Positions 17,563 through 26,627 of a stretch of DNA of 64,000 nt are shown here, piece by piece (position 1 is the stretch's first letter; every line of letters starts with the position of its first letter). The DNA is from Flavobacterium eburneipallidum (lineage in GTDB: Bacteria; Bacteroidota; Bacteroidia; Flavobacteriales; Flavobacteriaceae). The notes beneath the pieces are model-generated. The model had not been told where the DNA came from and ran no database searches. It saw only the letters and a list, made by a program, of their open reading frames with translations. The DNA is taken from the NCBI RefSeq assembly GCF_027111355.2, contig NZ_CP114291.2, forward strand, positions 496,001 through 560,000, written 5' to 3'. The translations under genes and the position numbers were made by a program.

Positions 17563-18423
17563 ATGATACAATCAATGACTGGATTTGGTAAAGCAAGCTT
17601 GCAATTACCAACCAAAAAAATAACGGTAGAAGTAAAATCCCTAAACAGTAAAGGCTTGGATTTAAGCGTGCGAATGCCTTCTGCTTATCGCGAAATGGAA
17701 TTGGGTTTACGCAACCAAATTGCCTTGAAATTAGAAAGAGGAAAAGTAGATTTTTCGATTTTTATTGAAAGTACTGCCGAACAAACTTCTACAAAAGTGA
17801 ATGTGCCGATTGTAAAAGCTTACATCAATCAATTGCGTGAAGTTTATCCTGATGCTGATGAAACGGAATTGATGAAAATGGCGATTAGAATGCCAGACAC
17901 GTTGAAAACCGAAAGAGAAGAAATTGACGAAAATGACTGGGCTGAAATTCAAAAAGTAATTTTGGAAGCCTTGGATTATATTGGCAATTTCAGAAAAGAC
18001 GAAGGTGCTTCATTAGAAAAAGAATTCCAGTTGCGTATTGGAAATATTCGTCAATATATGAATGATGCTTTGGCACTTGATCCAGAACGTGTTCAGGCGA
18101 TAAAAGACCGTTTGCAAACTGCGATTTCTGAATTAAAAGTCAATGTAGATGAAAATCGTTTTGAACAGGAATTGATTTATTACCTAGAAAAATTAGACAT
18201 TACTGAAGAAAAAGTCCGTTTGACCAATCACTTGGATTATTTCTTGGAAACCATCAACGGATCGGAAGCTAATGGTAGAAAACTAGGTTTCATTACTCAA
18301 GAAATGGGACGTGAAATCAACACTATGGGTTCCAAATCCAATCACGCTCAAATGCAAAAATTAGTCGTGATGATGAAAGACGAATTGGAAAAAATTAAGG
18401 AACAGGTTTTGAATGTGTTGTAA
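17563..18423 (+). CDS. yicC: YicC family endoribonuclease
   Basis: 286 residues, the usual length. It opens with MIQSMTGFGKASLQL, the family hallmark, and closes with the DUF1732 region: GSEANGRKLGFITQEMGREI near 233-252 and NTMGSKSNHAQMQKLVVMMKDELEKIKEQ at the end (family residues 253 onwards). YicC proteins act as endoribonucleases that help turn over small RNA or mRNA. It is directly upstream of gmk, as in many Gram-negative genomes. Confidence 0.93.
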   Translation: MIQSMTGFGKASLQLPTKKITVEVKSLNSKGLDLSVRMPSAYREMELGLRNQIALKLERGKVDFSIFIESTAEQTSTKVNVPIVKAYINQLREVYPDADETELMKMAIRMPDTLKTEREEIDENDWAEIQKVILEALDYIGNFRKDEGASLEKEFQLRIGNIRQYMNDALALDPERVQAIKDRLQTAISELKVNVDENRFEQELIYYLEKLDITEEKVRLTNHLDYFLETINGSEANGRKLGFITQEMGREINTMGSKSNHAQMQKLVVMMKDELEKIKEQVLNVL

Positions 18424-18427
18424 AATT

Positions 18428-18479
18428 TAACCACGAGTTACACAAATTAATTCGTGAGAATCTGTGTAATTTGTGTTTA
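18428..18479. repeat. CACAAAT-type imperfect inverted repeat
   Basis: AACCACGAGTTACACAAAT is followed by its imperfect inverse, TGTGTAATTTGTGTTTA, in the yicC-gmk spacer. It belongs to the same loose family as the cassette ends. Confidence 0.55.
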
Positions 18480-18533
18480 AAAAATAAAATAAAAGGAGGA
18501 TGGGATTGCTTCGTTCCTCGCAATGAATTTAAA

Positions 18534-19106
18534 ATGAAAAAAGGAAAATTAATAGTTTTTTCGGCACCATCGGGTTCAGGAAAAACGACCATCGTTAGGC
18601 ATTTATTAAAGCAGGAAGACTTGAATTTGGAGTTTTCAATTTCGGCAGCAACGCGAGAAGCTCGTGGCGAAGAAGTAAGTGGAAAAGATTATTACTTTAT
18701 GTCGCTCAAAGAATTCAAAACCCACATCAAAAACGAAGATTTTGTAGAATGGGAAGAAGTCTATAGAGATAATTTCTACGGTACTTTAAAAAGCGAAGTA
18801 GAACGCATTTGGGCTCAAGGAAAAAATGTGATTTTTGACATTGATGTTGCTGGCGGTTTGCGAATCAAACATAAATTTCCTGAAGAAACTTTAGCCGTTT
18901 TTGTAAAACCACCCAGCGTGGACGAACTCAAAAGAAGACTCAAAGAACGTTCTACCGAAAGCGAAGAAAAAATCAATATGCGCATTGCCAAAGCCCACGT
19001 AGAATTGGCTACGGCACCACAATTTGACGTTATAATTAAGAATTACGATTTGGATATTGCTTTGGAAGAAGCGTATCAGTTGGTAAAGGATTTTGTAAAC
19101 AAATAA
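18534..19106 (+). CDS. gmk: Guanylate kinase
   Basis: 190 residues from the chosen ATG at 18534. The P-loop FSAPSGSGKTT lies at about residues 8-18, and the SAATREARGEEVSGKDYYF region fits GMP binding. It catalyses ATP + GMP to ADP + GDP. An upstream in-frame ATG at 18471 would add 21 residues, but they are encoded by intergenic repeat sequence (GGATTGCTTCGTTCCTCGC type), and the family normally starts a few residues before the P-loop, so I reject it. Confidence 0.95.
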   Translation: MKKGKLIVFSAPSGSGKTTIVRHLLKQEDLNLEFSISAATREARGEEVSGKDYYFMSLKEFKTHIKNEDFVEWEEVYRDNFYGTLKSEVERIWAQGKNVIFDIDVAGGLRIKHKFPEETLAVFVKPPSVDELKRRLKERSTESEEKINMRIAKAHVELATAPQFDVIIKNYDLDIALEEAYQLVKDFVNK

Positions 19107-19110
19107 TTAT

Positions 19111-19206
19111 CACACAAAGATTCACAAAGAAAAACACAGAGACACGCAAAATTTTTTAAAATTGCTTTGTGAATCTTCGTGAAAACTTTGTGAATCTTTG
19201 CGAAAC
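19111..19206. repeat. CACAAAG-type repeat cluster in the gmk-nadD spacer
   Basis: Several CACAAAG-like units (CACACAAAGATTCACAAAG and AAACACAGAGACACGC) face inverted TTTGTGAATCTTCGTG and TTTGTGAATCTTTGCG units around an AT-rich centre. It fills nearly the whole spacer and contains no gene. Confidence 0.6.
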
Positions 19207-19214
19207 AAAACAGT

Positions 19215-19796
19215 ATGAAAATCGGTCTCTATTTCGGAACATTCAATCCTATTCACATGGGGCATTTGATTATTGCTAATCATTTTGCCGAACACACTAG
19301 TTTGGATCAAATTTGGATGGTCGTAACGCCACACAATCCGTTGAAAAAGAAAGAGACTTTGTTGGACGATTACCAACGATTACAACTAGTTACTTTGGCT
19401 ACCGAAGATTATCCAAAAATTAAACCTTCGGATATTGAGTTCAAATTGTCGCAGCCGAATTATACGGTAAATACTTTGGCACATTTGCAGGATAAATTTC
19501 CGCAGCATGAATTTTCGTTAATTATGGGTGAAGACAATCTCAAGTCGTTGCACAAATGGAAAAATCACGAGGTCATTTTACAAAATCATGAAGTTTATGT
19601 TTATCCTCGCATTTCATCAGAAAGTGAAAATTTAGAACTCAAAAAGCATCCTAAAATTCATTTTATTGCTGCACCTGTCGTTGAAATTTCATCTACTTTT
19701 ATTCGGAAAAACATCAAGGAAAACAAAAATGTACAACCGCTTTTGCCTTCCAAAGTTTGGGAATATATTGACCATAATAATTTATATAAGAAATAG
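19215..19796 (+). CDS. nadD: Nicotinate-nucleotide adenylyltransferase
   Basis: 193 residues. The nucleotidyltransferase motif GTFNPIHMGHL lies near 8-18 and the SSTFIRKNI motif near 160-168. It makes deamido-NAD from nicotinate mononucleotide and ATP in NAD synthesis. The gmk-nadD order is common in flavobacteria. A terminator hairpin overlaps its end. Confidence 0.93.
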   Translation: MKIGLYFGTFNPIHMGHLIIANHFAEHTSLDQIWMVVTPHNPLKKKETLLDDYQRLQLVTLATEDYPKIKPSDIEFKLSQPNYTVNTLAHLQDKFPQHEFSLIMGEDNLKSLHKWKNHEVILQNHEVYVYPRISSESENLELKKHPKIHFIAAPVVEISSTFIRKNIKENKNVQPLLPSKVWEYIDHNNLYKK

Positions 19797-19828
19797 AAAA
19801 AGGCTAAATGAAACATTTAGCCTTTTTT
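19797..19828. terminator. Bidirectional hairpin terminator between nadD and the helicase gene
   Basis: AAAAAGGCTAAATG (19797-19810) pairs with CATTTAGCCTTTTTT (19814-19828) around a three-base loop. It separates two converging genes. Confidence 0.88.
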
Positions 19829-19840
19829 ACTTTGTGAATT

Positions 19841-22800
19841 TTATTCCTTAAAATATTCCTTCGACAGTTTCTGTGCAATTAGTTTTCGTTTTTCTTTTAT
19901 AGCATCATTTTCGCTTTCAAATGCTTTTACCATTCGCTGTCCTTTGGTACCAATCCTACCGTATTGGACAATGACATTTTGGTTTTCTATAACAATTTCC
20001 CAAAACTTATTACTTCCGTTGGATGTATTAATATATCTTTCAAAATCAGTGTTTTCAGCAGTTTCAGGTTGAATTTGTTCTTCGATAATGTCTTCATTTT
20101 CTATTTCAACAGCACTGTTTTCAAATTCAACTTCATCAAAAAACAGTTCTTTATTCAATGAAGCACCAATCATTTTAAGAACTCTTGGTTTGTTCTCTAT
20201 CCAATCCTTCGAATAAATTTGACAAATAGTCCAACCGTTTGTTTTTAAAATTTCTGGTCTCAAAAGATATTGTTCCAAAATATCATTGTTCGAATAATGC
20301 AAATCATCATCAATCATAATTCCTAAAACAAATTCCTCATCGTCTGCCGATTTTTTAATTCCTAAATGACATTTGAACTTACTTTGACCAATATTTCGTG
20401 TAGCAAAATATCCCATTTTTTCGATTTCGGTTTGTATTTGATCTGTAATTTGACTTGATTCCTGAATGCTGTTTTTACTGTTGATGGAATTCAAAACATT
20501 ATTCGCCGATTCCAATTCTCCCAAACTAATTAATTCTGCATACTGAAGGTATTTTCTAAAATAATTTGCCCCTTCATTGTATTCATTTTTAATATCAAAA
20601 TATTTTATAGAACTCACCACACACATACTTTTCTTTGCTCTGGAGAAAATTACATTCAATCTTTTTTCTCCGCCTCGTTTGTTAATTGGACCAAAATTCA
20701 TCAACATTTTTCCATTCGGATTATAACCGTAACAAGTACTCATAATGATTATATCACGTTCGTCTCCTTGCACATTCTCCAAGTTTTTTATAAAAAGCCC
20801 AACAAATTGATTGTTTTCAATACGTTTGTATTCTTCTTCAATTAGATTTTCAAAAACTTTATCTTCAATACAAATCGCTTCAATTGCTGTTTCGATTTCG
20901 TTTTGCTGTTCCATCGAAAAAGCTACTATTCCAATGCTTTGCTCCTTATTTTGAGTTAAAATTTCACGAACCATATTAGCGATATATTGCGCTTCTTTTA
21001 CATTCGACCTCGCATTATATACTCCTTTTTCAATATAATGATAGGATATTGGCTTTGAAAATAAATGATCCAAATTGGCTTTGGCATCCTGGACATCTGT
21101 TACAATTATGGGTTTTGCTATTTTGTTGTGATCTTTCAAATCAGGAATTGTCAATAATTTACTGTCATAAAAAGAAGCATTCGAGAAACCAATTAAAGCT
21201 TCATGCTTGCTTCGATAATGCCAACCCAACATAATCGACGGAAATTTACGTGCGCCTTGTGTCAGGAAACTATCGGCATCTAATGAAAAAGAATCATTGT
21301 CCTCTGCCGTTGCATCTGCCCATAAATCGTCCTGATTGCCTGAAGAACTTCCAAAGAAATTACTTGGAGGCATCTGCATTTCGTCTCCCACAATTATGGT
21401 TTGTTTTGCTCTGTAGATAGGAACAAGTCCTTCTTCGAGCGTAATTTGACTCGCTTCATCAAAAATCACAACATCAAAGTAATTTTCATCAACCGGCAAA
21501 GTATCCGAAACACTCAAAGGGCTCATCAGCCAAACCGGTTTTATTTCACGAATAATCTGACCCGAATCTGAAGAAGCCAATTCGCGAATAGATTTGAATC
21601 GGATGCTTTTACTAAATTCATTTTCCAGAATTTTTCTGCCTTCTGTTATTGATTTTTTTCTTTCTTTCTGTTCCGCTGTCATTCCCGCAACTGACATTTC
21701 AGAAGTTAAAATCAAGCTTTTGAGGTTGCTAATTTGTTTGGCTATGATATATTTCCCATTCAGTTCTAATAAGTCTACATGCATTTTTTTGACTTTCTGA
21801 ATCGAGGTATGCAACAAATCCATGTTGTATCTCTTATGCAAATAATGTGTCGCATAATATTTCTCTAATGATTTTTCGGCCAAAGTAATTTTCAAATGCT
21901 TCAGCGGAATTTTTTTAGTTTTCAATAATTGAAAAATAGACGGATTCAAATCCTGAATTTCCTCAAAGAATGAAGCATATAGATTAAAAAAGGCTTTTTT
22001 ACTGTTAATTTGAATAAGCCCATTTTCAATTTCGGATAAACTTAAATCCTCATAGTTTTCAATACTTTTTGATAATAAATAATCTACTTTGGAAAACAGC
22101 TTTTCAATTTCCGAAACTTCTTTACGATCCGATTCATTTAAGTTTTTAACAAAATTTAAAATACTGGAATCTAATTCGCTTTTAAGAATTTCTGTTTTAT
22201 TCTTTAATTCAAATAAATCTCCTAGGTGGTATTTCTTTTCAAAATTGATTTTCGAATTATTGTATTTTTCTTCTAATTCAAATTGAGCGTGTTGATTTTC
22301 TAATATGCTTGTAAGGCTTGGTTTTACAGTATGTTTATTAATTTTATAAACTGCTAAAATTTCACTTTTTATTTTTTTATAATTAGAATTAAAGAAATTA
22401 AAAAAGCTCTTCTCGTTTTTACCAATAACTTCCAAAGCCATTTTTGCATCCGTTTCAGATATTTTTTTGGTCCAATATGGAAACTGTTTGGCTAACTTCT
22501 CAATATCTTTTTGCAATTCTAATAAAGTCAGTATGTCATTTTCCAATGAATGATAAAGAGTTGTATCGGGAAACAATAAATCGGAAACATTCTTGTCAAA
22601 AAATGGAAAAGTATCCTCTGATTTTCGTAAAAAGTCCTGAATTGTAAAAAAGGTGTCCACATTGGTCGGAAGTGAAACAAAATCTAACCTTTCAGAGATA
22701 TTTTCGAGTGTTTCTTTGCTGTCTTCTATTTCATTTTTCAGATCAGTCAGGTTTTCATATCTGGTAAAAGCATCTATTTGCAAAAAGCGGAAAGGATGCA

Positions 22801-25249
22801 CAGAAAAAAATTCCGATTGATTGGTTTCTTCATTGATAGCAAATAATTTCTCAAAAGATTCCTGATAATTTACCCAATCCTGCAATCCTGCTTTTTCATC
22901 AAGAATATTCAAACTATCTAATAAAGCTTTGTGTGAATCGGAAATCAAAGCATCAAAAAGCGATTTGATGGTGAGATTGCTTTCTGAATCAATTTTGGCG
23001 TTCATAAAATCATGAAAACCGGAAACTTTCTGAATTTCATCATCAATTTTCTGAACCAAATTATTGCGATTATTTTCTATAGACTGAAAACTGTTTTTTG
23101 ATGCTGTGAAGTCGTAAAAAGTCTTTTTCAAATCAAAAATAAACTCCTTTTTGTCGGCTTGTGAATCGTGAATTAAACTACACAAGTCATCTAATCCCTG
23201 GTTTTTTAATCGATAGAAAACCACATCCAAGGCGGCACGTTTCTCACAAACAAAGAGTACTTTTTTGCCATTAGCGACGTAATTGGCAATCAAATTGGCA
23301 ATAGTTTGCGATTTTCCTGTTCCTGGAGGCCCCTGAATAATATAGCTTTCTCCAGTTTCCGAATATTTTACTGCATTATTTTGTGTAGGATCGCTCGCAA
23401 CAACATTGAAAGTCTTGGTAAAACTATTGCTAGATTCTAACTCATTTTTAAAGTCTTTTTTTGCCAATGAATTGAACAAATTTTTAAAAACATTGCTTTC
23501 GACATCATTTTCAATAACTTGATTGTAATCCCGAACCAATGACATTTTTTTATAATTAAAATTGCCTAAAACCAAATTACAAGTATCAAATTCCCAACGA
23601 AAAGGATTGGTTTCTCCTTCATCAAGATGATAAAATTCTCGTTCTATGGTTTTATTTGGATTAAAAAACTGTGGATTGCTTTTAATATCACTGTTTATCA
23701 AATATTCTAAAGACGAAGCTTGTGTAAAAACGTAATTTCTGAAAAGTTCTAAACCATACGGTTGAAAATTTTCCTGCTGGTAAGAATAATTTAAATTTCT
23801 TTGATCCTGAATGACTTCTCTCTTTTTAGAACGCTTATTAAACTGGGTCAGGATTTGTTTTGCCTGTGAATGAATGAGTTTAATTTTAGGCTTGTTGCTG
23901 TAATCAAGGACAATTCCGGAATTATTTTTCTCTACTTGTAGTTTCAATAATTCATAAATATCCTCTATTTTAGTTTCAGAAAGTTGAATCCGTTCCGGCA
24001 AACGAATGTCGTATAACTCCTTTAGCATATTCGCTAAAACTGGATTTATCTCCACTTCAGAATCTAAAAATTCCAATGAATATTGGTCTTTCACGCCTTT
24101 TTTCTTGGTCAAGGCTACCGAAACTAAAAGCAAAGGTGAAACTATTTTTTCGGAACTATTTTCTTTGGTATTGAACCAATTCAAATTACATAATGCTAAT
24201 TTTAATTGGCTAAAACCATATTCGTTAATGTCTTTATTTGCCTCTAAACGGATTTTATCTAACGTAGGAATGATGTATGGATTGTCTCCAATTTCCAAAT
24301 ATTTATTGAGTGAAATTGTGCTGTTGTTGCTGATTTTTTTAGAAATTTCGGGATTCCAATAAAAAATAGAATTAGGATCTATATTCTCATAATTCAAAAC
24401 CTGCGGAACCGATGAAATCGTAAGATTCAGGAATTTCAAATTCGGCTGAAAATACAAAAGACGATTACGTTTACTATTGTCAAAAAGGCGATTGCGGAGT
24501 TTTTCGTGAATAAATTGATTCCTATTTTGTGTTTTAGTAACCACTAAACTTGATAAATCATATTCCGTTTCCGGATTATAATCTCTATAATTTTTAAGTT
24601 TTTCGGTGATTTCATTTAAATCTTTCCAACGATTTTCCCGATTCAATTCGGTCATTCCGAGAATAATATTGGCAATAGCAGGATTCATATTGCTATTCAA
24701 AAAATACATTTTTTTGCGATATTCCACAAAACGCTTCACATCATCAATATCTGTAAAATCAAATTGCAAAGCAATACTCGCCAAAATCATTCCCAAAATA
24801 AAAATATCTGTTAATGGATCATGATGGTCAAATTCGAGTTCAAAACAACTGTAATCTTTTACATAAACAGGCTTTTTTACACTGTCTGCATCATTATCAG
24901 AAACACTTTTATCTTCATATTCACTATTTATATCATCGCCAATTTCAACAATATTGTGATGTTCTCCTGTAATTTCAAATACAGAACTTTTACTTTTAAA
25001 AAATGGGGCAATCGCTTTTGTATTTTGTCTTATTTCGAACGCATTATCCGTTATATGAAAATGTTGATTTTCGATATAAATAGTTGAAATATCTTGTAAA
25101 GAGGCTACTTTTCCTTGATTATGAATTCCCGAAACTGTCTTCAACAACGGCATCATTATAGCAATAATATCGTCGTTGGCAAAAGTTCCTTTCTGAAAAT
25201 TTTCGGTAATAAATTGATAAAAAGCCGATTCCTTTATTGGTATAATCAT
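19841..25249 (-). CDS. Giant pseudokinase-DUF4011-SF1 helicase-nuclease-like-WGR protein
   Basis: 1802 residues. The N-terminal 30-220 resembles a protein-kinase C-lobe: HDPLTDIFILGMILA looks like the DxxSLG helix region and ENRWKDLNEI like the end of the lobe. The catalytic HRD and DFG motifs are not seen, so it is probably a pseudokinase. A DUF4011-type segment follows (LRNRLFDNSKRNRLLYF near 251-267). The SF1 helicase core has Walker A GPPGTGKSQT near 640-650, Walker B VVIFDEASQ near 1258-1268, DEMQMPPSNFF, and the C-terminal VIFSRAKK near 1532-1539. About 1600-1680 resembles the Vsr-like nuclease domain of COG1112 proteins but lacks its usual Asp and Glu. A WGR-type domain ends the protein (about 1740-1802). 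Its start lies one base after the upstream protease stop, so translation is coupled. Mokosh-like defence helicases share the kinase-helicase order; a PLD partner is absent. Confidence 0.85.
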   Translation of the reverse strand: MIIPIKESAFYQFITENFQKGTFANDDIIAIMMPLLKTVSGIHNQGKVASLQDISTIYIENQHFHITDNAFEIRQNTKAIAPFFKSKSSVFEITGEHHNIVEIGDDINSEYEDKSVSDNDADSVKKPVYVKDYSCFELEFDHHDPLTDIFILGMILASIALQFDFTDIDDVKRFVEYRKKMYFLNSNMNPAIANIILGMTELNRENRWKDLNEITEKLKNYRDYNPETEYDLSSLVVTKTQNRNQFIHEKLRNRLFDNSKRNRLLYFQPNLKFLNLTISSVPQVLNYENIDPNSIFYWNPEISKKISNNSTISLNKYLEIGDNPYIIPTLDKIRLEANKDINEYGFSQLKLALCNLNWFNTKENSSEKIVSPLLLVSVALTKKKGVKDQYSLEFLDSEVEINPVLANMLKELYDIRLPERIQLSETKIEDIYELLKLQVEKNNSGIVLDYSNKPKIKLIHSQAKQILTQFNKRSKKREVIQDQRNLNYSYQQENFQPYGLELFRNYVFTQASSLEYLINSDIKSNPQFFNPNKTIEREFYHLDEGETNPFRWEFDTCNLVLGNFNYKKMSLVRDYNQVIENDVESNVFKNLFNSLAKKDFKNELESSNSFTKTFNVVASDPTQNNAVKYSETGESYIIQGPPGTGKSQTIANLIANYVANGKKVLFVCEKRAALDVVFYRLKNQGLDDLCSLIHDSQADKKEFIFDLKKTFYDFTASKNSFQSIENNRNNLVQKIDDEIQKVSGFHDFMNAKIDSESNLTIKSLFDALISDSHKALLDSLNILDEKAGLQDWVNYQESFEKLFAINEETNQSEFFSVHPFRFLQIDAFTRYENLTDLKNEIEDSKETLENISERLDFVSLPTNVDTFFTIQDFLRKSEDTFPFFDKNVSDLLFPDTTLYHSLENDILTLLELQKDIEKLAKQFPYWTKKISETDAKMALEVIGKNEKSFFNFFNSNYKKIKSEILAVYKINKHTVKPSLTSILENQHAQFELEEKYNNSKINFEKKYHLGDLFELKNKTEILKSELDSSILNFVKNLNESDRKEVSEIEKLFSKVDYLLSKSIENYEDLSLSEIENGLIQINSKKAFFNLYASFFEEIQDLNPSIFQLLKTKKIPLKHLKITLAEKSLEKYYATHYLHKRYNMDLLHTSIQKVKKMHVDLLELNGKYIIAKQISNLKSLILTSEMSVAGMTAEQKERKKSITEGRKILENEFSKSIRFKSIRELASSDSGQIIREIKPVWLMSPLSVSDTLPVDENYFDVVIFDEASQITLEEGLVPIYRAKQTIIVGDEMQMPPSNFFGSSSGNQDDLWADATAEDNDSFSLDADSFLTQGARKFPSIMLGWHYRSKHEALIGFSNASFYDSKLLTIPDLKDHNKIAKPIIVTDVQDAKANLDHLFSKPISYHYIEKGVYNARSNVKEAQYIANMVREILTQNKEQSIGIVAFSMEQQNEIETAIEAICIEDKVFENLIEEEYKRIENNQFVGLFIKNLENVQGDERDIIIMSTCYGYNPNGKMLMNFGPINKRGGEKRLNVIFSRAKKSMCVVSSIKYFDIKNEYNEGANYFRKYLQYAELISLGELESANNVLNSINSKNSIQESSQITDQIQTEIEKMGYFATRNIGQSKFKCHLGIKKSADDEEFVLGIMIDDDLHYSNNDILEQYLLRPEILKTNGWTICQIYSKDWIENKPRVLKMIGASLNKELFFDEVEFENSAVEIENEDIIEEQIQPETAENTDFERYINTSNGSNKFWEIVIENQNVIVQYGRIGTKGQRMVKAFESENDAIKEKRKLIAQKLSKEYFKE

Positions 25250-25250
25250 C

Positions 25251-26453
25251 TTAATATGTATTTTCTTTGTCAGATTCTAAAATGCTATTTAATGTAGTCG
25301 TGCAATTTTGACAGAATGATTTATATGTTTTTTCAGTAAGATTCAGCTCTTTTTTCAAAATCGTTTTCATATTCTCTTCCAAACCTAATTGTTCAGAAAT
25401 ATCAAGAATATGACCTATAAAACCTTCTTTCAAATCGGGATCGCAAAGTGCAAAATCAAGCATGATGTAGGCATAATAGTCTTTTAGATTTTTCTTACTG
25501 TTTTCGATTTTTAATTTAAAAGCATCGTCAATAAAGGCATTGTTGTTTTTATCAGCACTTGAAAAATATTGTTTGTAGAGTGTGGTGCAATATTCAGATT
25601 GAGTCCATTTTGGTTTTATAATAATCGAGATTAACTCTTTTGTGATGTCAAAAACCAATGTTTTAGTAAACAAGTTTAATTGATGTAAATCCGTTTTGCC
25701 CGAAATAATTTTTTCTATTCTTGAATAGAAATTAGTATTATCCGTTTCAAAAATTTGCAAAGATTTGGCACGAATGAAATTTTCCGGATGCGTTTCTCCT
25801 TCGGAACCTTCATTGATTCTTTCTAAAATTTCATTGGCTTGTTTTAAGTAACTTTCTGTTGAAACTTTTTCTAAACCGGTATTTAATTTAACCAAAGTAT
25901 TGATAGTAGTTTCTAAACTTCCACTCACTTTCAATGCTCCTAAATCACAAAATAGTTCCGTGTATAATTGATATAATCTTGCCGTTTCGTAATAAAACAA
26001 TTCGCTTCTGTTATCACTGGCAATTGTATTGATAATTCTGTTTGTTATTTCGAAATCACCATTTTCTAAATTGAATAATAAAATGTGCGACAATTCATGA
26101 GCAAATAAAACCAATAATTCGTCATCGTTTAGCAATTTCAAAATCGTTCCTGATAAAATAATATGCGCTTCATTTTCAAAGAAAACTACTCCTGCATTAT
26201 TAGTATCAATGGTTTGTGATTGATAAATCGTAATCGGAATAATGATGCCTAATTTATCTTTTGCGATGCCTAAAATATCATACACTTTTGGTTCAGTTTC
26301 CGGATCTAATCTATAGGCATTTTTTAATAAATCGGTTTTATACGCTTCTTGCAGTTCTTCTTTTACTTTTTCTTCAGAAAACCAAGACCAAGTTTTAGCT
26401 TGCTTTTTGAAATGATTTCTTAAATCGAAATGGAATGGAAATGGCTTTATCAT
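25251..26453 (-). CDS. Soluble M48-like zinc metalloprotease
   Basis: 400 residues without a signal peptide or membrane segment. The zinc site HELSH is at about 119-123, and the third ligand is probably the Glu of ELFCD at about 166-170. Classic M48 proteases (HtpX, Ste24) are membrane proteins, so a soluble version is unusual. The rest is helical and unrecognised. It is the first gene of a two-gene operon; its TAA is one base upstream of the ATG of the giant helicase. I infer that the protease and helicase work together, perhaps in defence or stress response, but the sequence alone does not show that. Confidence 0.8.
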   Translation of the reverse strand: MIKPFPFHFDLRNHFKKQAKTWSWFSEEKVKEELQEAYKTDLLKNAYRLDPETEPKVYDILGIAKDKLGIIIPITIYQSQTIDTNNAGVVFFENEAHIILSGTILKLLNDDELLVLFAHELSHILLFNLENGDFEITNRIINTIASDNRSELFYYETARLYQLYTELFCDLGALKVSGSLETTINTLVKLNTGLEKVSTESYLKQANEILERINEGSEGETHPENFIRAKSLQIFETDNTNFYSRIEKIISGKTDLHQLNLFTKTLVFDITKELISIIIKPKWTQSEYCTTLYKQYFSSADKNNNAFIDDAFKLKIENSKKNLKDYYAYIMLDFALCDPDLKEGFIGHILDISEQLGLEENMKTILKKELNLTEKTYKSFCQNCTTTLNSILESDKENTY

Positions 26454-26568
26454 TGTGTGGTTATTATAGCTCGATTACCTTGGTTGGAATATTAATTGAT
26501 TGATATCAAATTGCAATTATCTATTTAAACTAAATGCATTTAATTATTATAAATACCTATGATTTACA

Positions 26569-26576
26569 CAAATATA
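26569..26576 (-). promoter_or_regulatory. Possible promoter -7 box of the protease-helicase operon
   Basis: Read on the minus strand, TATATTTG lies about 116 bases upstream of the protease ATG in an AT-rich spacer of about 170 bases. The long leader makes this a weak assignment. Confidence 0.35.
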
Positions 26577-26627
26577 AAAATAGTTTTACAATTTAAAGAT
26601 TAGTTGAAATAAATCAGAATAATTTAG

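Noticed and set aside
18471..18533. Longer gmk start
   Set aside because: The added residues are encoded by intergenic repeat DNA, and guanylate kinases start close to the P-loop.
22089..22286. Plus-strand frames within the giant helicase gene
   Set aside because: They are antisense shadows of the long minus-strand coding frame, with no motifs or start context.
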